Below are positions 53,132-63,890 of a DNA stretch of 64,000 bases, one piece after another. The notes below the pieces were generated by a model. It was not told the DNA's origin and did not search any database. It saw only the letters and a program-made list of their open reading frames with translations. The position numbers and the translations under genes are program-made. Location of the stretch: the NCBI RefSeq assembly GCF_905220975.1, contig NZ_CAJNBK010000017.1:81982-145981 (forward strand), in the 5' to 3' direction. This stretch comes from Paraburkholderia haematera. Lineage in GTDB: Bacteria > Pseudomonadota > Gammaproteobacteria > Burkholderiales > Burkholderiaceae. Position 1 is the stretch's first letter, and each line of letters starts with the position of its first letter.

Positions 53132-55723
53132 ATGCCGCGAACCGAGTTGGAAATCGAGTTGGAAACGGACGGGACTCCAGTCATGAACGTCATCGTCATC
53201 GGTCACGGCATGGTGGGGCACAAGCTTCTTGAGTGTCTTGTGGACGACGCGAGCGCCGCGCTGCACATCACCGTGCTGTGCGAGGAGCCTCGTCCCGCCT
53301 ATGACCGCGTACATCTGTCCGAATTCTTTTCCGGCAAATCCGCGGAAGACCTGTCGCTCGTGAAGCCTGGTTTTTTCGATCGTGAGAACGTGCTGCTCAG
53401 GCTCAACGCAAAGGCGGTGTCGATCGACCGGGAAGCCCACACGGTAAGCATCTCGACGGGTGAGACGCTTTCCTACGACAAACTGGTGCTCGCCACCGGT
53501 TCATCGCCTTTTGTTCCGCCGTTGGCGGGCAGCGATCGTGAGGATTGCTTTGTCTATCGCACCATCGAAGATCTCGAGGCGATGCAGGCGTGCGGCGTGC
53601 GGGCGAAATCAGGTGCGGTGGTAGGCGGCGGCCTGCTGGGGCTTGAGTGCGCGAAAGCGCTCCATGATATGGGACTGGCTGCGCATGTCGTCGAGTTCGC
53701 CCCGCGCCTGATGGCGGTGCAGGTCGACGACGGCGGCGGACGGGTTCTGCGCAGCAAGATCGAGGAACTGGGCGTGCAGGTCCATACGGCCAGGCACACG
53801 CTTAGCATCACCGATGGCGAAGCGGGCACCCACCGGATGCAGTTCGCCGACGGCACGCATCTCGATACCGACATGATCGTGTTCTCCGCAGGTATCCGTC
53901 CGCGCGACGAGATTGCGCGTGACTGTGGACTGGAACTGGGCCCGCGCGGCGGCATTGCGATCGATGACACCTGCCGTACGAGCGATCCGGACATCTATGC
54001 GATCGGCGAATGCGCGGCGTGGAACGGCATGGTATATGGCCTTGTAGCGCCAGGGTATGACATGGCGCGCGTCACGGCGAAGCAATTGCTGGGCGATCAG
54101 GCCGGCTTCAGCGGCGCGGACATGAGCACCAGGCTCAAGCTGATGGGCGTGGATGTCGCGAGCATTGGCGACGCGCACGGCAAGACGCCGGGTAGCCGCA
54201 CGTACCAGTTCAGCGACGAACGCAAGCAGGTCTACAAGAAGATGGTGGTGTCGGAGTGCGGCAAGCAGCTGCTCGGCGCCGTGATGGTGGGCGATGCGAG
54301 CGAATACGGCACGCTGCTGCAGATGATGCTGAATCGCATCGAGCTGCCCGAAGCGCCGGAATTCCTCATCTTGCCGCAAAGCGACGGCAAGGCCAGGCCC
54401 GGTCTCGGGGTCGACGCGCTGCCCGCGGCGGCGCAGATCTGCTCGTGCAACAACGTCTCCAAAGGCGACCTGTGCGCCGCGGTGTGCGCGGGCGCGACCG
54501 ACATCGGCTCGCTAAAATGCGCGACCCAGGCCGGCACGTCGTGCGGCGGCTGCGTGCCGCTCGTCACCCAGGTGATGAAGGCCGAGATGAAGAAGCAGGG
54601 CCTCGCGGTCAACAACCACCTGTGCGAACACTTCCCGTATTCGCGCCAGGAGCTGTATCACATCGTGCGTGTCGAGGGCGTGCGCAGCTTCGGCGAATTG
54701 CTCGCGAAGCATGGTCATGGGCTTGGTTGCGACATCTGCAAGCCGGCGGTCGCGAGCGTCCTCGCGTCGTGCTGGAACGAATTCGTGCTGAAGAAAGAGC
54801 ACGCGTCGCTGCAGGACACCAACGACTACTACCTCGCCAACATCCAGCGCGACGGCACGTATTCGGTCGTGCCACGCATGCCGGGCGGCGAGGTGACGCC
54901 CGACGGCCTGATCGCGGTCGGCCAGGTCGCCAAGAAATACGGCCTCTACACGAAGATCACCGGCGGTCAGCGAGTCGATCTGTTCGGTGCCCGCGTCGAA
55001 CAACTGCCGTTCATCTGGGAAGAACTGATCGCCGCAGGCTTCGAATCGGGCCATGCGTATGGCAAGTCGCTGCGCACGGTGAAGTCGTGCGTGGGCTCGA
55101 CGTGGTGCCGTTACGGCGTCGGCGACTCGGTAGGCCTCGCGGTCGAACTCGAGAACCGCTACAAGGGCCTGCGCACGCCGCACAAGATCAAGTTCGGCGT
55201 ATCCGGCTGCACGCGCGAATGCGCGGAGGCGCAGGGCAAGGACGTCGGCATCATCGCCACCGAGAAGGGGTGGAACCTCTACGTGTGCGGCAACGGCGGG
55301 ATGAAGCCGCGCCATGCTGAACTGCTCGCCTCGGACCTCGATCAAGAGACCCTGGTGCGCTACATCGACCGCTTCCTGATGTTCTACGTGCGCACGGCCG
55401 ACCGGCTGCAACGCACCAGCGTATGGCGCGACAACCTCGAAGGTGGCCTCGAGTATCTGATCGACGTGGTCGTCAACGATCACCTTGATGTTGCGGCGGA
55501 ACTCGAAGTCGAAATGCAGCAGGTGGTCGACAGCTACGAAGACGAGTGGAAGAAAGCCGTCACCGATCCTGAAACGCGCAAACGCTTCCGCCATTTCGTC
55601 AACAGCGAAAAGGCCGACAGCACTGTTACGTTTGTGGAGGAACGCGGCCAGATCCGGCCCGCGACGCCCGCCGAGCGGCAAGCGAAGCAGTTCCCGGTTC
55701 CCGTGGTTGTCGAGACCGCCTGA
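53132..55723 (+). CDS. nirB: Assimilatory nitrite reductase large subunit NirB
   Basis: The 863-residue flavoprotein reduces nitrite to ammonium. N-terminal FAD/NAD(P) folds (VIVIGHGMVGHKLLE; GGGLLGLECAKAL; IYAIGECAAW) are followed by a bacterioferritin-associated-type [2Fe-2S] motif (CSCNNVSKGDLCAAV ... CGGCVP). The siroheme/[4Fe-4S] cysteines CVGSTWC and SGCTRECAEAQGKD follow. GGACGAAAAAAC precedes the ATG. An internal ATG at 53183 is also possible. The gene is complete. Confidence 0.93.
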   Translation: MPRTELEIELETDGTPVMNVIVIGHGMVGHKLLECLVDDASAALHITVLCEEPRPAYDRVHLSEFFSGKSAEDLSLVKPGFFDRENVLLRLNAKAVSIDREAHTVSISTGETLSYDKLVLATGSSPFVPPLAGSDREDCFVYRTIEDLEAMQACGVRAKSGAVVGGGLLGLECAKALHDMGLAAHVVEFAPRLMAVQVDDGGGRVLRSKIEELGVQVHTARHTLSITDGEAGTHRMQFADGTHLDTDMIVFSAGIRPRDEIARDCGLELGPRGGIAIDDTCRTSDPDIYAIGECAAWNGMVYGLVAPGYDMARVTAKQLLGDQAGFSGADMSTRLKLMGVDVASIGDAHGKTPGSRTYQFSDERKQVYKKMVVSECGKQLLGAVMVGDASEYGTLLQMMLNRIELPEAPEFLILPQSDGKARPGLGVDALPAAAQICSCNNVSKGDLCAAVCAGATDIGSLKCATQAGTSCGGCVPLVTQVMKAEMKKQGLAVNNHLCEHFPYSRQELYHIVRVEGVRSFGELLAKHGHGLGCDICKPAVASVLASCWNEFVLKKEHASLQDTNDYYLANIQRDGTYSVVPRMPGGEVTPDGLIAVGQVAKKYGLYTKITGGQRVDLFGARVEQLPFIWEELIAAGFESGHAYGKSLRTVKSCVGSTWCRYGVGDSVGLAVELENRYKGLRTPHKIKFGVSGCTRECAEAQGKDVGIIATEKGWNLYVCGNGGMKPRHAELLASDLDQETLVRYIDRFLMFYVRTADRLQRTSVWRDNLEGGLEYLIDVVVNDHLDVAAELEVEMQQVVDSYEDEWKKAVTDPETRKRFRHFVNSEKADSTVTFVEERGQIRPATPAERQAKQFPVPVVVETA

Positions 55724-55755
55724 CCTTCCGCATCACCTACCCTGAGGAGATCAAC

Positions 55756-56103
55756 ATGAACAACGATCGACTTCCGCAATCGTGGATGCCCGTGTGTGCG
55801 CTCGACGACATTGTTCCGAATACGGGCGTCTGTGCGCTTGTCAACGGCGAGCAGGTCGCGGTGTTTCACGTCGCGCACGGTGACGGTAGCGTATTCGCGA
55901 TCGACAACTTCGATCCGGGTTCGCAGGCGGCGGTGCTCTCGCGCGGGCTGATCGGCAACGTCGGCGAGCGCATCGTGGTGGCCTCGCCGATCTACAAGCA
56001 CCATTTCGATCTGCGCACCGGCGAGTGCCTCGAGGCGCCCGAGAATTCCGTCAATGCCTACCCGGTGCGCGTCGAGAGCGGCAAGGTGTGGGTCGCGGCA
56101 TGA
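55756..56103 (+). CDS. nirD: Nitrite reductase small subunit NirD
   Basis: The 115-residue protein has a Rieske-like fold (VCALDDIVPNTGVCALVNGE, then VYKHH-type IYKHHFDLRTGECLEAPE) without the usual iron-sulfur ligands, as NirD proteins do. GAGGAG precedes the ATG. Its stop overlaps the next gene's ATG by four bases. Confidence 0.9.
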   Translation: MNNDRLPQSWMPVCALDDIVPNTGVCALVNGEQVAVFHVAHGDGSVFAIDNFDPGSQAAVLSRGLIGNVGERIVVASPIYKHHFDLRTGECLEAPENSVNAYPVRVESGKVWVAA

Positions 56104-57371
56104 GATACGAATACGCAGCGCCGAGCTCCGGAGGCGCGTCGCTCAGTGCGCCTTCCCGCCCGCGTCTCGTGGTCGTCGGCAACGGCATGGCCGGCATGCG
56201 CACAGTCGAGGAACTGCTCAAGCTCGCGCCGGACCTCTACGACATCACCGTATTCGGTGCCGAGCCGTACGGCAACTACAACCGGATCCTGCTTTCGCCG
56301 GTGCTCGCTGGCGAGAAGCGTGTCGACGACATCATCCTCAACACACGTGACTGGTATGCAGACAATGGTATCCGGCTGCATGCGGGCGACCCGGTGGTCG
56401 CAATTGACCGCAAGCGCCGCATCGTGCGCTCGCAAAGCGGCATCGAGGTGAGCTACGACCGCTTGCTGATGGCGACCGGCTCGAAGCCATTTCTCATTCC
56501 GGTACCGGGTCACCAGCTACCGGGGGTGATCGCGTTTCGCGATATCCAGGACGTCGAAACGATGCTCGCCGCCGCGCGCAGTCACCGTCACGCCGTGATC
56601 ATTGGCGGCGGTTTGCTCGGGCTGGAGGCTGCGAACGGACTCATGCGCCAGGGTATGTCGGTTACTGTCGTGCACGACACCGACAGCCTGATGGACCGCC
56701 AGCTCGACGGGAGTGCTTCGGCTCTGCTGCTTCAGACGCTGGAGAAGAGGGGCCTGCGTTTTCTGCTCAAGACCCGCACCGTCGAAATCGTCGGGCCGGA
56801 GCGTGTCACCGCCGTGCGTTTTGATGACGGTACGGAGATCCCCGCCGACCTGGTTGTGATGGCAGCCGGTGTGCGCCCGAATATCGAACTCGCGAAGCAG
56901 GCAGGCTTGCACTGCGAACGGGCGATCGTCGTCGACGACACGTTGCAGACCTACGATCCGCGTGTCTACGCCGTCGGCGAATGCGTGCAGCATCGCACGG
57001 CGACCTTCGGCCTCGTGGCGCCGATCTGGGACCAGGCGCGTGTCTGCGGCGCACACCTGGCCGGTGCGGGCCACCGCCGTTACGTGCAGCGCGCGACCGC
57101 CACCAAGCTGAAAGTCACCGGCGTCGACCTTTATTCTGCTGGCGACTTCACCGGCGGCCCAGACAGTGAAGACCTCGTGCTGCGCGATCCGCGACGCGGC
57201 GTCTACAAACGCCTCGTGATCGAGGATAGCCGGGTGATCGGCGCCGTCCTCTACGGCGACGTCAAGGATGGCGCGTGGTACTTCGAGCTGATCCAGAATC
57301 GGACCGACATTTCTCCGCTGCGCAGCCAGTTGCTGTTCGGTAAAGCCCTGTGCGAGGCGCAGCCCGCCTGA
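56100..57371 (+). CDS. nasB: FAD/NAD(P)-dependent oxidoreductase, nitrate reductase electron-transfer type
   Basis: The 423-residue flavoprotein has two dinucleotide folds (VVVGNGMAGMRTVEELLK and IIGGGLLGLEAANGL) and the VYAVGECVQHR element. It resembles the FAD part of NirB and the NasB-type electron-transfer subunit, but lacks iron-sulfur motifs. Translation is coupled to nirD. It would pass electrons from NAD(P)H to NasA. Confidence 0.8.
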   Translation: MRYEYAAPSSGGASLSAPSRPRLVVVGNGMAGMRTVEELLKLAPDLYDITVFGAEPYGNYNRILLSPVLAGEKRVDDIILNTRDWYADNGIRLHAGDPVVAIDRKRRIVRSQSGIEVSYDRLLMATGSKPFLIPVPGHQLPGVIAFRDIQDVETMLAAARSHRHAVIIGGGLLGLEAANGLMRQGMSVTVVHDTDSLMDRQLDGSASALLLQTLEKRGLRFLLKTRTVEIVGPERVTAVRFDDGTEIPADLVVMAAGVRPNIELAKQAGLHCERAIVVDDTLQTYDPRVYAVGECVQHRTATFGLVAPIWDQARVCGAHLAGAGHRRYVQRATATKLKVTGVDLYSAGDFTGGPDSEDLVLRDPRRGVYKRLVIEDSRVIGAVLYGDVKDGAWYFELIQNRTDISPLRSQLLFGKALCEAQPA

Positions 57372-57384
57372 ACCGGAATCGAAA

Positions 57385-60207
57385 GTGAGTTTTCCCATCG
57401 TCATTTCCAGCACGGCTGACGATAGCCGTGACGCGGTCCGGACCACCTGTCCCTATTGCGGTGTCGGTTGCGGTGTACGCGCGACCCCACGCCCGGACGG
57501 GCCGCCCGACATTGCCGGCGACGAACGCCATCCGGCAAACGCCGGCCGCCTGTGCGTGAAGGGCTCGGCGCTTGGTGAAACGGTCGGGCTCGAAGGACGC
57601 CTGCTGCATCCGAAGCGGCGTGAGCCGGGCAGCGGTGAGTTGCGCGACGTGTCGTGGAGCGATGCGCTCGACACGGTCGCCAGCGGCTTTCGCCAGATCA
57701 TCGATCAGCACGGCCCGGATGCGGTCGCGCTTTATGTCTCGGGTCAACTGCTGACAGAGGACTACTACGTTGCCAACAAGCTGATGAAGGGCTATGTCGG
57801 CAGTGCGAACATCGACACCAATTCGCGCCTGTGCATGTCGTCATCGGTCGCGGGGCACAAGCGTGCGTTCGGCGAAGACCTGGTGCCGGTGTGCTACGAA
57901 GACCTCGAACTCGCGGACCTCGTCGTGCTGGTCGGATCGAACACCGCGTGGTGCCATCCGATCCTGTTCCAGCGGATTGTCAAAATCAAGGAAACGCGAC
58001 CCGATATGAAGGTCGTCGTGATCGACCCGCGCTACACCGCGACCTGCGAGATGGCCGATTTGCACCTGCCGCTGAAGGCGGGCACCGACGTTCGCCTCTT
58101 CAATGGGCTGCTCAGTTTTCTCGCGGAACACGATACGACCGATGCAGGCTTCGTCGATGCGCATACGACCGGCTACGCGCAGGCGCGCGATGCCGCCTCA
58201 ACTGACGCGGCGAACGGTTTTGACCTCACGCAGTGCGCGAAGGCCTGCAAGATCGACCCACACGATCTGCTTGAGTTCTATCGACTTTTCGCTCGGACTG
58301 AGCGGGTCGTAACGGTCTATTCCCAGGGCGTGAACCAGTCGAGCTCCGGCACCGACAAGGTCAACAGTATCATCAATTGCCATCTGCTGACAGGCCGCAT
58401 CGGCAAGCCGGGGATGGGGCCGTTCTCGTTTACCGGACAGCCGAACGCGATGGGCGGGCGTGAAGTGGGCGGCCTCGCGAACATGCTAGCGGCACACCTG
58501 GAGCTCGACAATCCGCGCCATCGCGACCTCGTGCAGACTTTCTGGGGCTCGCCCGCTATCGCGGAGCGGCCGGGACTCAAGGCGGTCGAGTTGTTCGGGG
58601 CAATCGAGACCGGCCGGATCAAGGCCGTCTGGATCATGGGCACGAACCCGGTTGTGAGCTTGCCCGACGGCGATCAGGCGAAGCGTGCGCTCGCGCGCTG
58701 CGAACTCGTCGTCAGCTCCGACATTGTTGAAAGTACGGACACCAATGCGTTTGCCCACGTTCTGCTGCCGGCGCTCGGCTGGGGCGAGAAAGACGGCACG
58801 GTCACCAACTCCGAGCGCAGGATTTCGCGCCAGCGGGCGTTCCTGCCGGCACCGGGCGAAGCACGCGCGGACTGGCGGATCATCAGCGACGTCGCACAGC
58901 GCATGGGGTATGCCGGCTTTGATTTTTCGGCTCCGCATGAAATTTTTGATGAACATGCGCGGCTGAGTGCTTACGGTAACGACGCTGGCAGCAGTGGCGA
59001 GACCACTGACAGCGACGGGAAAACAGGTAACGGGCATATCGAAGGCGATGTGCCGCGTGTGTTCAATCTGGCCGGCCTCGTCGCGCTCGGCCGCGAGCGT
59101 TACGACGCGCTGCAGCCCATCCAGTGGCCGGTACTGGCGGCAAACGGCGCAGAGCAGCGTGGTACCGCGCGTCTCTTCGGTGATCGCCGCTATGCCCACG
59201 AAGACGGCAAGGCACGTTTCGTCGCGACACCACCGCGCGCACCGGTCCACGCGCCGGACGACGACTATCCGCTCACGCTGAATACCGGCCGGGTGCGCGA
59301 CCAGTGGCACACGATGACCCGCACGGGCAAGTCGGAGAAGCTTGCCGGCCATGTGACAGAAGCATTCGTCGATCTGCATCCGCAGGACGCGCTGTCGTGC
59401 GGGGTGCGTGAAGGTGAACTCGCGCGCGTGTCGAGCCGTTGGGGCACGATGGTCGCACGTGTGCAGCATGGCGGTGGCATGTCGCGTGGCAGCGCGTTCG
59501 TGCCGATCCACTGGAACGATCAGGTTGCGTCCGACGCGCGTGTCGGCGCGGTGGTGAATCCCGAAGTCGATCCGGTCTCCGGGGAGCCTGAGTTCAAACA
59601 TACGCCGGTTCGCATCGACAGGTTCGACGTCGCCTGGCACGGTTTCTCTTTGAGCCGTCACGCTCCGGTGCTGGATGGCATGGCCTACTGGACGCGTGTC
59701 CACGGCGCGCAGTTCGTGCGCTACGAACTCGCGGGGCGCAAGCCGCTTACCGATTACGACGGCTGGGCGCAAGCGCTGTTCGGGATCGACGATCCGCACG
59801 CCGACTGGCTGGAGTACGAGGACAGGACAGCGGGCATCTATCGCGCCGTGCATCTGGTCGACGAGCGTATTGAGAGTTGCATCTTCGTATCGGCGCGCCC
59901 CGAGTTGCCGTTGCCGTCACGTACGTGGCTCGCGGGCCTGTTTGGCAAGGACCGGCTCGACGACGAGGATCGCGCTGGCCTGCTGGTCGGCCAACCCATT
60001 GGCAGGGGCGTCGATACGGGGCCCACAGTCTGCTCGTGTTTCGGTGTGGGACGCAATACGATCTGCACGGCGATCCGTGAGCAAGGGCTAAAGACCTCGG
60101 CGGAAATCACCGCATGTCTGAAGGCCGGTGGCAACTGCGGGTCCTGCGTGCCGGAACTGAAGAAGCTGCTGGTCGACACCGAGTTGGAACGATTGAGCAT
60201 CGCATGA
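57385..60207 (+). CDS. nasA: Assimilatory nitrate reductase catalytic subunit
   Basis: The 940-residue molybdopterin enzyme opens with a [4Fe-4S] motif CPYCGVGCGV and carries the bis-MGD folds (NSRLCMSSSVAG, VIDPRYTATCE, GRIGKPGMGPFSFTGQPNAM). The extra C-terminal BFD-type [2Fe-2S] domain (VCSCFGVGRNTICTAI, then CGSCVPELKKLL) accepts electrons from the flavoprotein. A GTG at 57385 is the likely start. It is the last gene of the nirB transcript. No signal peptide, so cytoplasmic. Confidence 0.92.
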   Translation: MSFPIVISSTADDSRDAVRTTCPYCGVGCGVRATPRPDGPPDIAGDERHPANAGRLCVKGSALGETVGLEGRLLHPKRREPGSGELRDVSWSDALDTVASGFRQIIDQHGPDAVALYVSGQLLTEDYYVANKLMKGYVGSANIDTNSRLCMSSSVAGHKRAFGEDLVPVCYEDLELADLVVLVGSNTAWCHPILFQRIVKIKETRPDMKVVVIDPRYTATCEMADLHLPLKAGTDVRLFNGLLSFLAEHDTTDAGFVDAHTTGYAQARDAASTDAANGFDLTQCAKACKIDPHDLLEFYRLFARTERVVTVYSQGVNQSSSGTDKVNSIINCHLLTGRIGKPGMGPFSFTGQPNAMGGREVGGLANMLAAHLELDNPRHRDLVQTFWGSPAIAERPGLKAVELFGAIETGRIKAVWIMGTNPVVSLPDGDQAKRALARCELVVSSDIVESTDTNAFAHVLLPALGWGEKDGTVTNSERRISRQRAFLPAPGEARADWRIISDVAQRMGYAGFDFSAPHEIFDEHARLSAYGNDAGSSGETTDSDGKTGNGHIEGDVPRVFNLAGLVALGRERYDALQPIQWPVLAANGAEQRGTARLFGDRRYAHEDGKARFVATPPRAPVHAPDDDYPLTLNTGRVRDQWHTMTRTGKSEKLAGHVTEAFVDLHPQDALSCGVREGELARVSSRWGTMVARVQHGGGMSRGSAFVPIHWNDQVASDARVGAVVNPEVDPVSGEPEFKHTPVRIDRFDVAWHGFSLSRHAPVLDGMAYWTRVHGAQFVRYELAGRKPLTDYDGWAQALFGIDDPHADWLEYEDRTAGIYRAVHLVDERIESCIFVSARPELPLPSRTWLAGLFGKDRLDDEDRAGLLVGQPIGRGVDTGPTVCSCFGVGRNTICTAIREQGLKTSAEITACLKAGGNCGSCVPELKKLLVDTELERLSIA

Positions 60208-61128
60208 GGGAGACTGACGTTTCATGATGAAGAGACTTAAGACCATGCTGGCTGTGATCAAGCCCGCCGATACTTTCCTCGCTCGCCATGAGGATGGCAA
60301 CGTCACGCCGCCAGATTCAGAAGATGTCGGAGAGGGACACCCGCGGCACACGGCGAATCTTCGCGCCTCACATCTGAGCGAACGAGGGCGGCATGACCGT
60401 GCACGGCGCCGCACCCGCAACCCGGGCGCAGCCTTGGGGCAGGTGCACACCGGCACACCACTTTCGCATCGCCGTCGATCGCATTGACGCGTGACCGACC
60501 CGACAGGTTGCCGCTAGCGAGATATGGCATCGGGCTGAGATCGGCCGGTTGCCGTGATTCGACATCGCTATCTGGAGCAGGAACCTAAAGAATCAGCGTT
60601 TGCCGCCGTAATCGTAACTACCTGGTAGCTGATCCTACCTCGTGTGTGTTTGAAGCAGCAACTTGCGCCAACGCCGTTCCTGTGCGGCGTTGGTTTTTTT
60701 CGCGACCAAGGCTGCAGATGTCAAGGTTGGCAGGTGGTCAGCACTCAGCACCACGAAAGTTCTGGGCGCCGAAGTCCAACCCGGCTATGGGATCACGTTT
60801 GACACCGCTCGAAGAATCCAGATGTCAGCGCAGCGGTCTGTTCGATAACGCTATCAATCCCGGCGCGACAGTGCATGGAAATCTGATTTGTGCCGTTTGT
60901 CGTATTGCAAATTCAAGGTTCGCAGAGACGGCGGAATTTTCCAGTGCCCGAGGTGTTGGGGGCGTCTCAAGATTCGGAAATTTGCGCACGTTTAGGGTTT
61001 GTAAAACTGTGCGGTCGAATGGCACTGACCCACCTCGGCCGTTCAGTCACAAATTCCGGCCGTCCAGTTCTGGATGAGTAGACGACGTTCGCCTTAGGGA
61101 GTAGGAGCAGGGTCAAACTGCCAGCGCC
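60208..61128. other. Gap after nasA without a confident gene
   Basis: An 87-codon frame starting at 60224 has a fair ribosome site but a random, basic sequence. Elsewhere only short frames occur. The region ends with a terminator at 60668-60700. Confidence 0.45.
60668..60700 (+). terminator. Intrinsic terminator downstream of nasA
   Basis: Nine-base arms CCAACGCCG / CGGCGTTGG with an eight-base loop are followed by seven T. It would end the nirBD-nasA transcript. Confidence 0.8.
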
Positions 61129-61614
61129 CTATACAAGCATTCCATTGATTAGTGCGAGCAGCGGCGCGTGCGTGCCTCCCTTCCGGCAATAGCCATCAAA
61201 GTGGCGCACCGTGCCGCTTGCGATAAAGTCGTCCTTATCCAATGCTGTGAATGCGATGATGCCAGCGTTACAGGTCGAACGAATACGCCGGAGTACTCGT
61301 GCCACCGCGAAGCCGTCGTGTTCCGGCATATTTACATCTACGATGAACACGTGGGGTTGCCAAAAGGTAAGCCTTTGGAGCGCCTCTACGCCACTCAGCG
61401 CATAGTGCGTCTCCAGCCCATTAGCCATCAGAGAGCCTGCCAGCGCTTCGGCGATAGGCAGGCTATCGTCAGTGACAAGGATTCGGGCTCGCTGTCCCAT
61501 AAGCGCAATCTGCCGCAGCTTGTCGCCTGAGAGGCTCGATAGCGAATGCGATTGCGCGGTGGTAGCCGGTATCTGCGATGGTGCCCACTCGGTAGGAGTT
61601 CCGCTGATCGCCAC
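61129..61614 (-). CDS. Single-domain response regulator
   Basis: The receiver domain has the acidic pair (ILVTDDS), phosphoacceptor aspartate in FIVDVNMPEHDGF and the conserved lysine in YCRKGG. There is no output domain. I start at the GTG at 61614, which overlaps the preceding gene's stop by one base and has GGAGG four bases upstream. An ATG at 61500 gives a bare 123-residue receiver. It is co-expressed with the Crp-type gene. Confidence 0.82.
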   Translation of the reverse strand: MAISGTPTEWAPSQIPATTAQSHSLSSLSGDKLRQIALMGQRARILVTDDSLPIAEALAGSLMANGLETHYALSGVEALQRLTFWQPHVFIVDVNMPEHDGFAVARVLRRIRSTCNAGIIAFTALDKDDFIASGTVRHFDGYCRKGGTHAPLLALINGMLV

Positions 61615-62333
61615 TATGCCTCCGTCGAATCGGCTAACAGTCGGTCGTATTCCTGCCTCACTACGCCATAGCACTCGCACGCATGGTCTTCGAGCGAGGC
61701 TCTATCCAGCACCTCAATATAACCATTGCCTTTCTTGATCACTTCGTCGCCCTGCAATTGCGCGAGGGCTTTGCTCATGCTGGCACCCCGCACGCAAAGC
61801 GCGTCGGCCAGCAGTTCCGATACCACCTTTGGTTCGTTTGGCGGCAGGCGGTCGATACCGAGCAGCAGCCACCGGGACAGGCGCTGGTCTGTCGAGTGAT
61901 ACTCGTTGCAAACGACCGTCTGGGCAATCTGCGCAAACAGCGCCAGGGTGTAACGTAGCAACAGCCGCTGCATCACGCCTGCCTGACGAAACTCTTCCAT
62001 CAGGATGCTTGCGCTTAGTCGGTACGCCGCGCCCGGGTTTCGCACGACAGCTGTATTTGTAGCTTCTTCGTCACCCATAAAAAGCTCGGTGCCAACCACG
62101 CCATCGTTGCCGACGACTGCAATGTCCATCGATTCGCCATCCGGCGTCACCTGCCGTAGCGATATTATTGACGTCGTCGGAAAATAAACGTAGTCGAGAT
62201 GCTCGCCGGTCCTGTACACGATCAATCCCAGCGCCATCTCAACCCGCTCCAGACGCGTTTTCAGACGCACAAATTCCATTCTGGGAAGAAGATCCAGCAG
62301 TCGATTCTCCGTGCGATGAAGATCATTTTCCAT
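61614..62333 (-). CDS. Crp/Fnr family transcriptional regulator
   Basis: The 239-residue protein has a cyclic nucleotide-binding-like jelly roll (YRTGEHLDYVYFPTTSIISL, DIAVVGNDGVVGTELFMG) and a C-terminal winged helix (SELLADALCVRGASMSKALA, then QLQGDEVIKKGNGYIEVL). No Fnr cysteine cluster is seen. GAGGAA precedes the ATG. It is coupled to the response regulator. The signal is unknown. Confidence 0.85.
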   Translation of the reverse strand: MENDLHRTENRLLDLLPRMEFVRLKTRLERVEMALGLIVYRTGEHLDYVYFPTTSIISLRQVTPDGESMDIAVVGNDGVVGTELFMGDEEATNTAVVRNPGAAYRLSASILMEEFRQAGVMQRLLLRYTLALFAQIAQTVVCNEYHSTDQRLSRWLLLGIDRLPPNEPKVVSELLADALCVRGASMSKALAQLQGDEVIKKGNGYIEVLDRASLEDHACECYGVVRQEYDRLLADSTEA

Positions 62334-62933
62334 ATGCCGTTCCTCTTCAACCGGTCAAAAACCGTAAACACCTCACCCAGCGAAAATGACACCTGGATCG
62401 CGGATGTACCGGCGGATGCAGCTGAGCCTCTCACATCAGGCGGAAGAAGTCGGTACGGTATCGGTCAACGTCAGCCCGTTCGATACACGAGCCGCTACTC
62501 GCGACGCTTTAGTGTTAGATGATCCGCGACAGTCCATTGGCTGGGCAGAAGCCGACATTCGACGCACGCGTACGACCGGCCAAAGATGTCCGGGATGGAA
62601 TGGACACCGCCCTCCCTCAGGGGAGCTGGGCACAATTGAGGTCCTCCAGGACCGAACGGCATCAATGTGCCAAATCTATGGTCCACCCCATTTTTGCAAC
62701 CCCGATTTTCAACGGCGAGTTTGGCTTGCTTAATCTATTCGGCGTCGTTGTGGGGATTGCTCCCCGCGCCACGATGAGATTCGCGCCTGACGATCCTTAA
62801 CAGTGGATCGGCTTCGAAAGGCCTCTTTGGCACTCAGGTTTTTCGTCAGGCCGGTATGCCGTTCACGTCATCAATTTTCAGTCGTCGCAAAACCAGTTGG
62901 GTGATTTGTAAGCAATGGTAAAGCTGTACCCGT
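62334..62933. other. No confident gene
   Basis: Frames on both strands (plus to 62733, minus 62495-62686) show no recognisable domain or ribosome site. Probably intergenic or IS-disturbed sequence. Confidence 0.4.
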
Positions 62934-63890
62934 TTAGAGTGGATGGCTTGAGAAGCTTGCGTCAAATGTGATTTGTCGCGCAACAATGGCCCACGCGGTT
63001 CGAGCCAGCTTGTTGGCCAGCGCACACGCCACCACGTTTGAATGCCGCCGCGCGAGCATTGCGCGAACCCAGTCTGCCAGGCGACCGGTTCGTTTGTCTA
63101 GGCCTCGCATGTAGGCTCGGGCGCACAGGACGAGCAGGCGCCTGACATTTTTGTCACCGCGTCGGCTGATCCCGAGCAGATTGTTCTTGCCGCCTGTGCT
63201 GTATTGCCGGGGAACAAGCCCGACCGATGCCGCAAAATCGCGACTGCATCCGTACTGCTTTGCGTCGCCCATTTTCGCGGCCAACGCGCTTGCGGTGACC
63301 GGGCCGACTCCCGGGATGCTCATCAGGCGCTGTCCGACTTCGTCCTCAGCGAGCTGACGTGCGAGCTCTTGGTCGATCTCACCAATCTGTTCCTCAAGGT
63401 ACTTGAAGTGCTGGTGGAGGCGTTCGAGAATCGCAATTAGCCGGGGCGGCAGTTCTTGCATGGCGAGCACGGCCGGCAGACGTGTGACGGTGGCCTTGCC
63501 CACTGGCAGACTGATACCAAACTCAAGGAGAAAGCCATGCATCTGGTTGACGGCTTTGGTGCGCTCGCGCACCATCGATTCACGCACACGATGCAGCACA
63601 GAAAGCGTCTGCTGCGATTCCGTCTTCGGGATTACGAATCTCATCGCTGGGCGCGACGATGCTTCGCAAATCGCCTCGGCGTCGACGAAATCATTCTTGT
63701 TTGACTTCACGAATGGCCTGACGAAGTGCGGCGAAATCAGGCGCACAGTGTGCCCGAATTCTGCCAGCTTGCGGGCCATATGATGCGAACCGGCGCAGGC
63801 CTCCATAACGACGGTACAGGCATGGAATGTCGCGAAGAATTCGACCAGTTGTTTGCGGCTCATCTTTTTACGAAATACAGCCTTGCCTTT
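62934..63890 (-). pseudogene. IS110-family transposase, 5'-truncated
   Basis: The 309-residue frame has the second half of the DEDD nuclease domain (VVMEACAGSHHMARKLAEFG, KSNKNDFVDAEAICEA) and the C-terminal transposase-20 domain (LMSIPGVGPVTASALAAKMG, then QYSTGGKNNLLGISRRGDKN). In-frame sequence upstream of the ATG (GKAVFRKK) continues the family pattern until a stop near 63908. The first about 35 residues, with the first catalytic aspartate, are missing, so it should be inactive. Confidence 0.8.

Noticed and set aside
54256..55320. Long frames overlapping nirB (plus shifted and minus)
   Set aside because: Arginine-rich translations without domains; nirB motifs cover the region completely.
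58486..59853. 455-codon minus-strand frame opposite nasA
   Set aside because: Antisense shadow of the molybdopterin enzyme, no domain or start signals.
60224..60487. Possible gene after nasA
   Set aside because: Basic, random-looking sequence with no family; only the ribosome site is fair.
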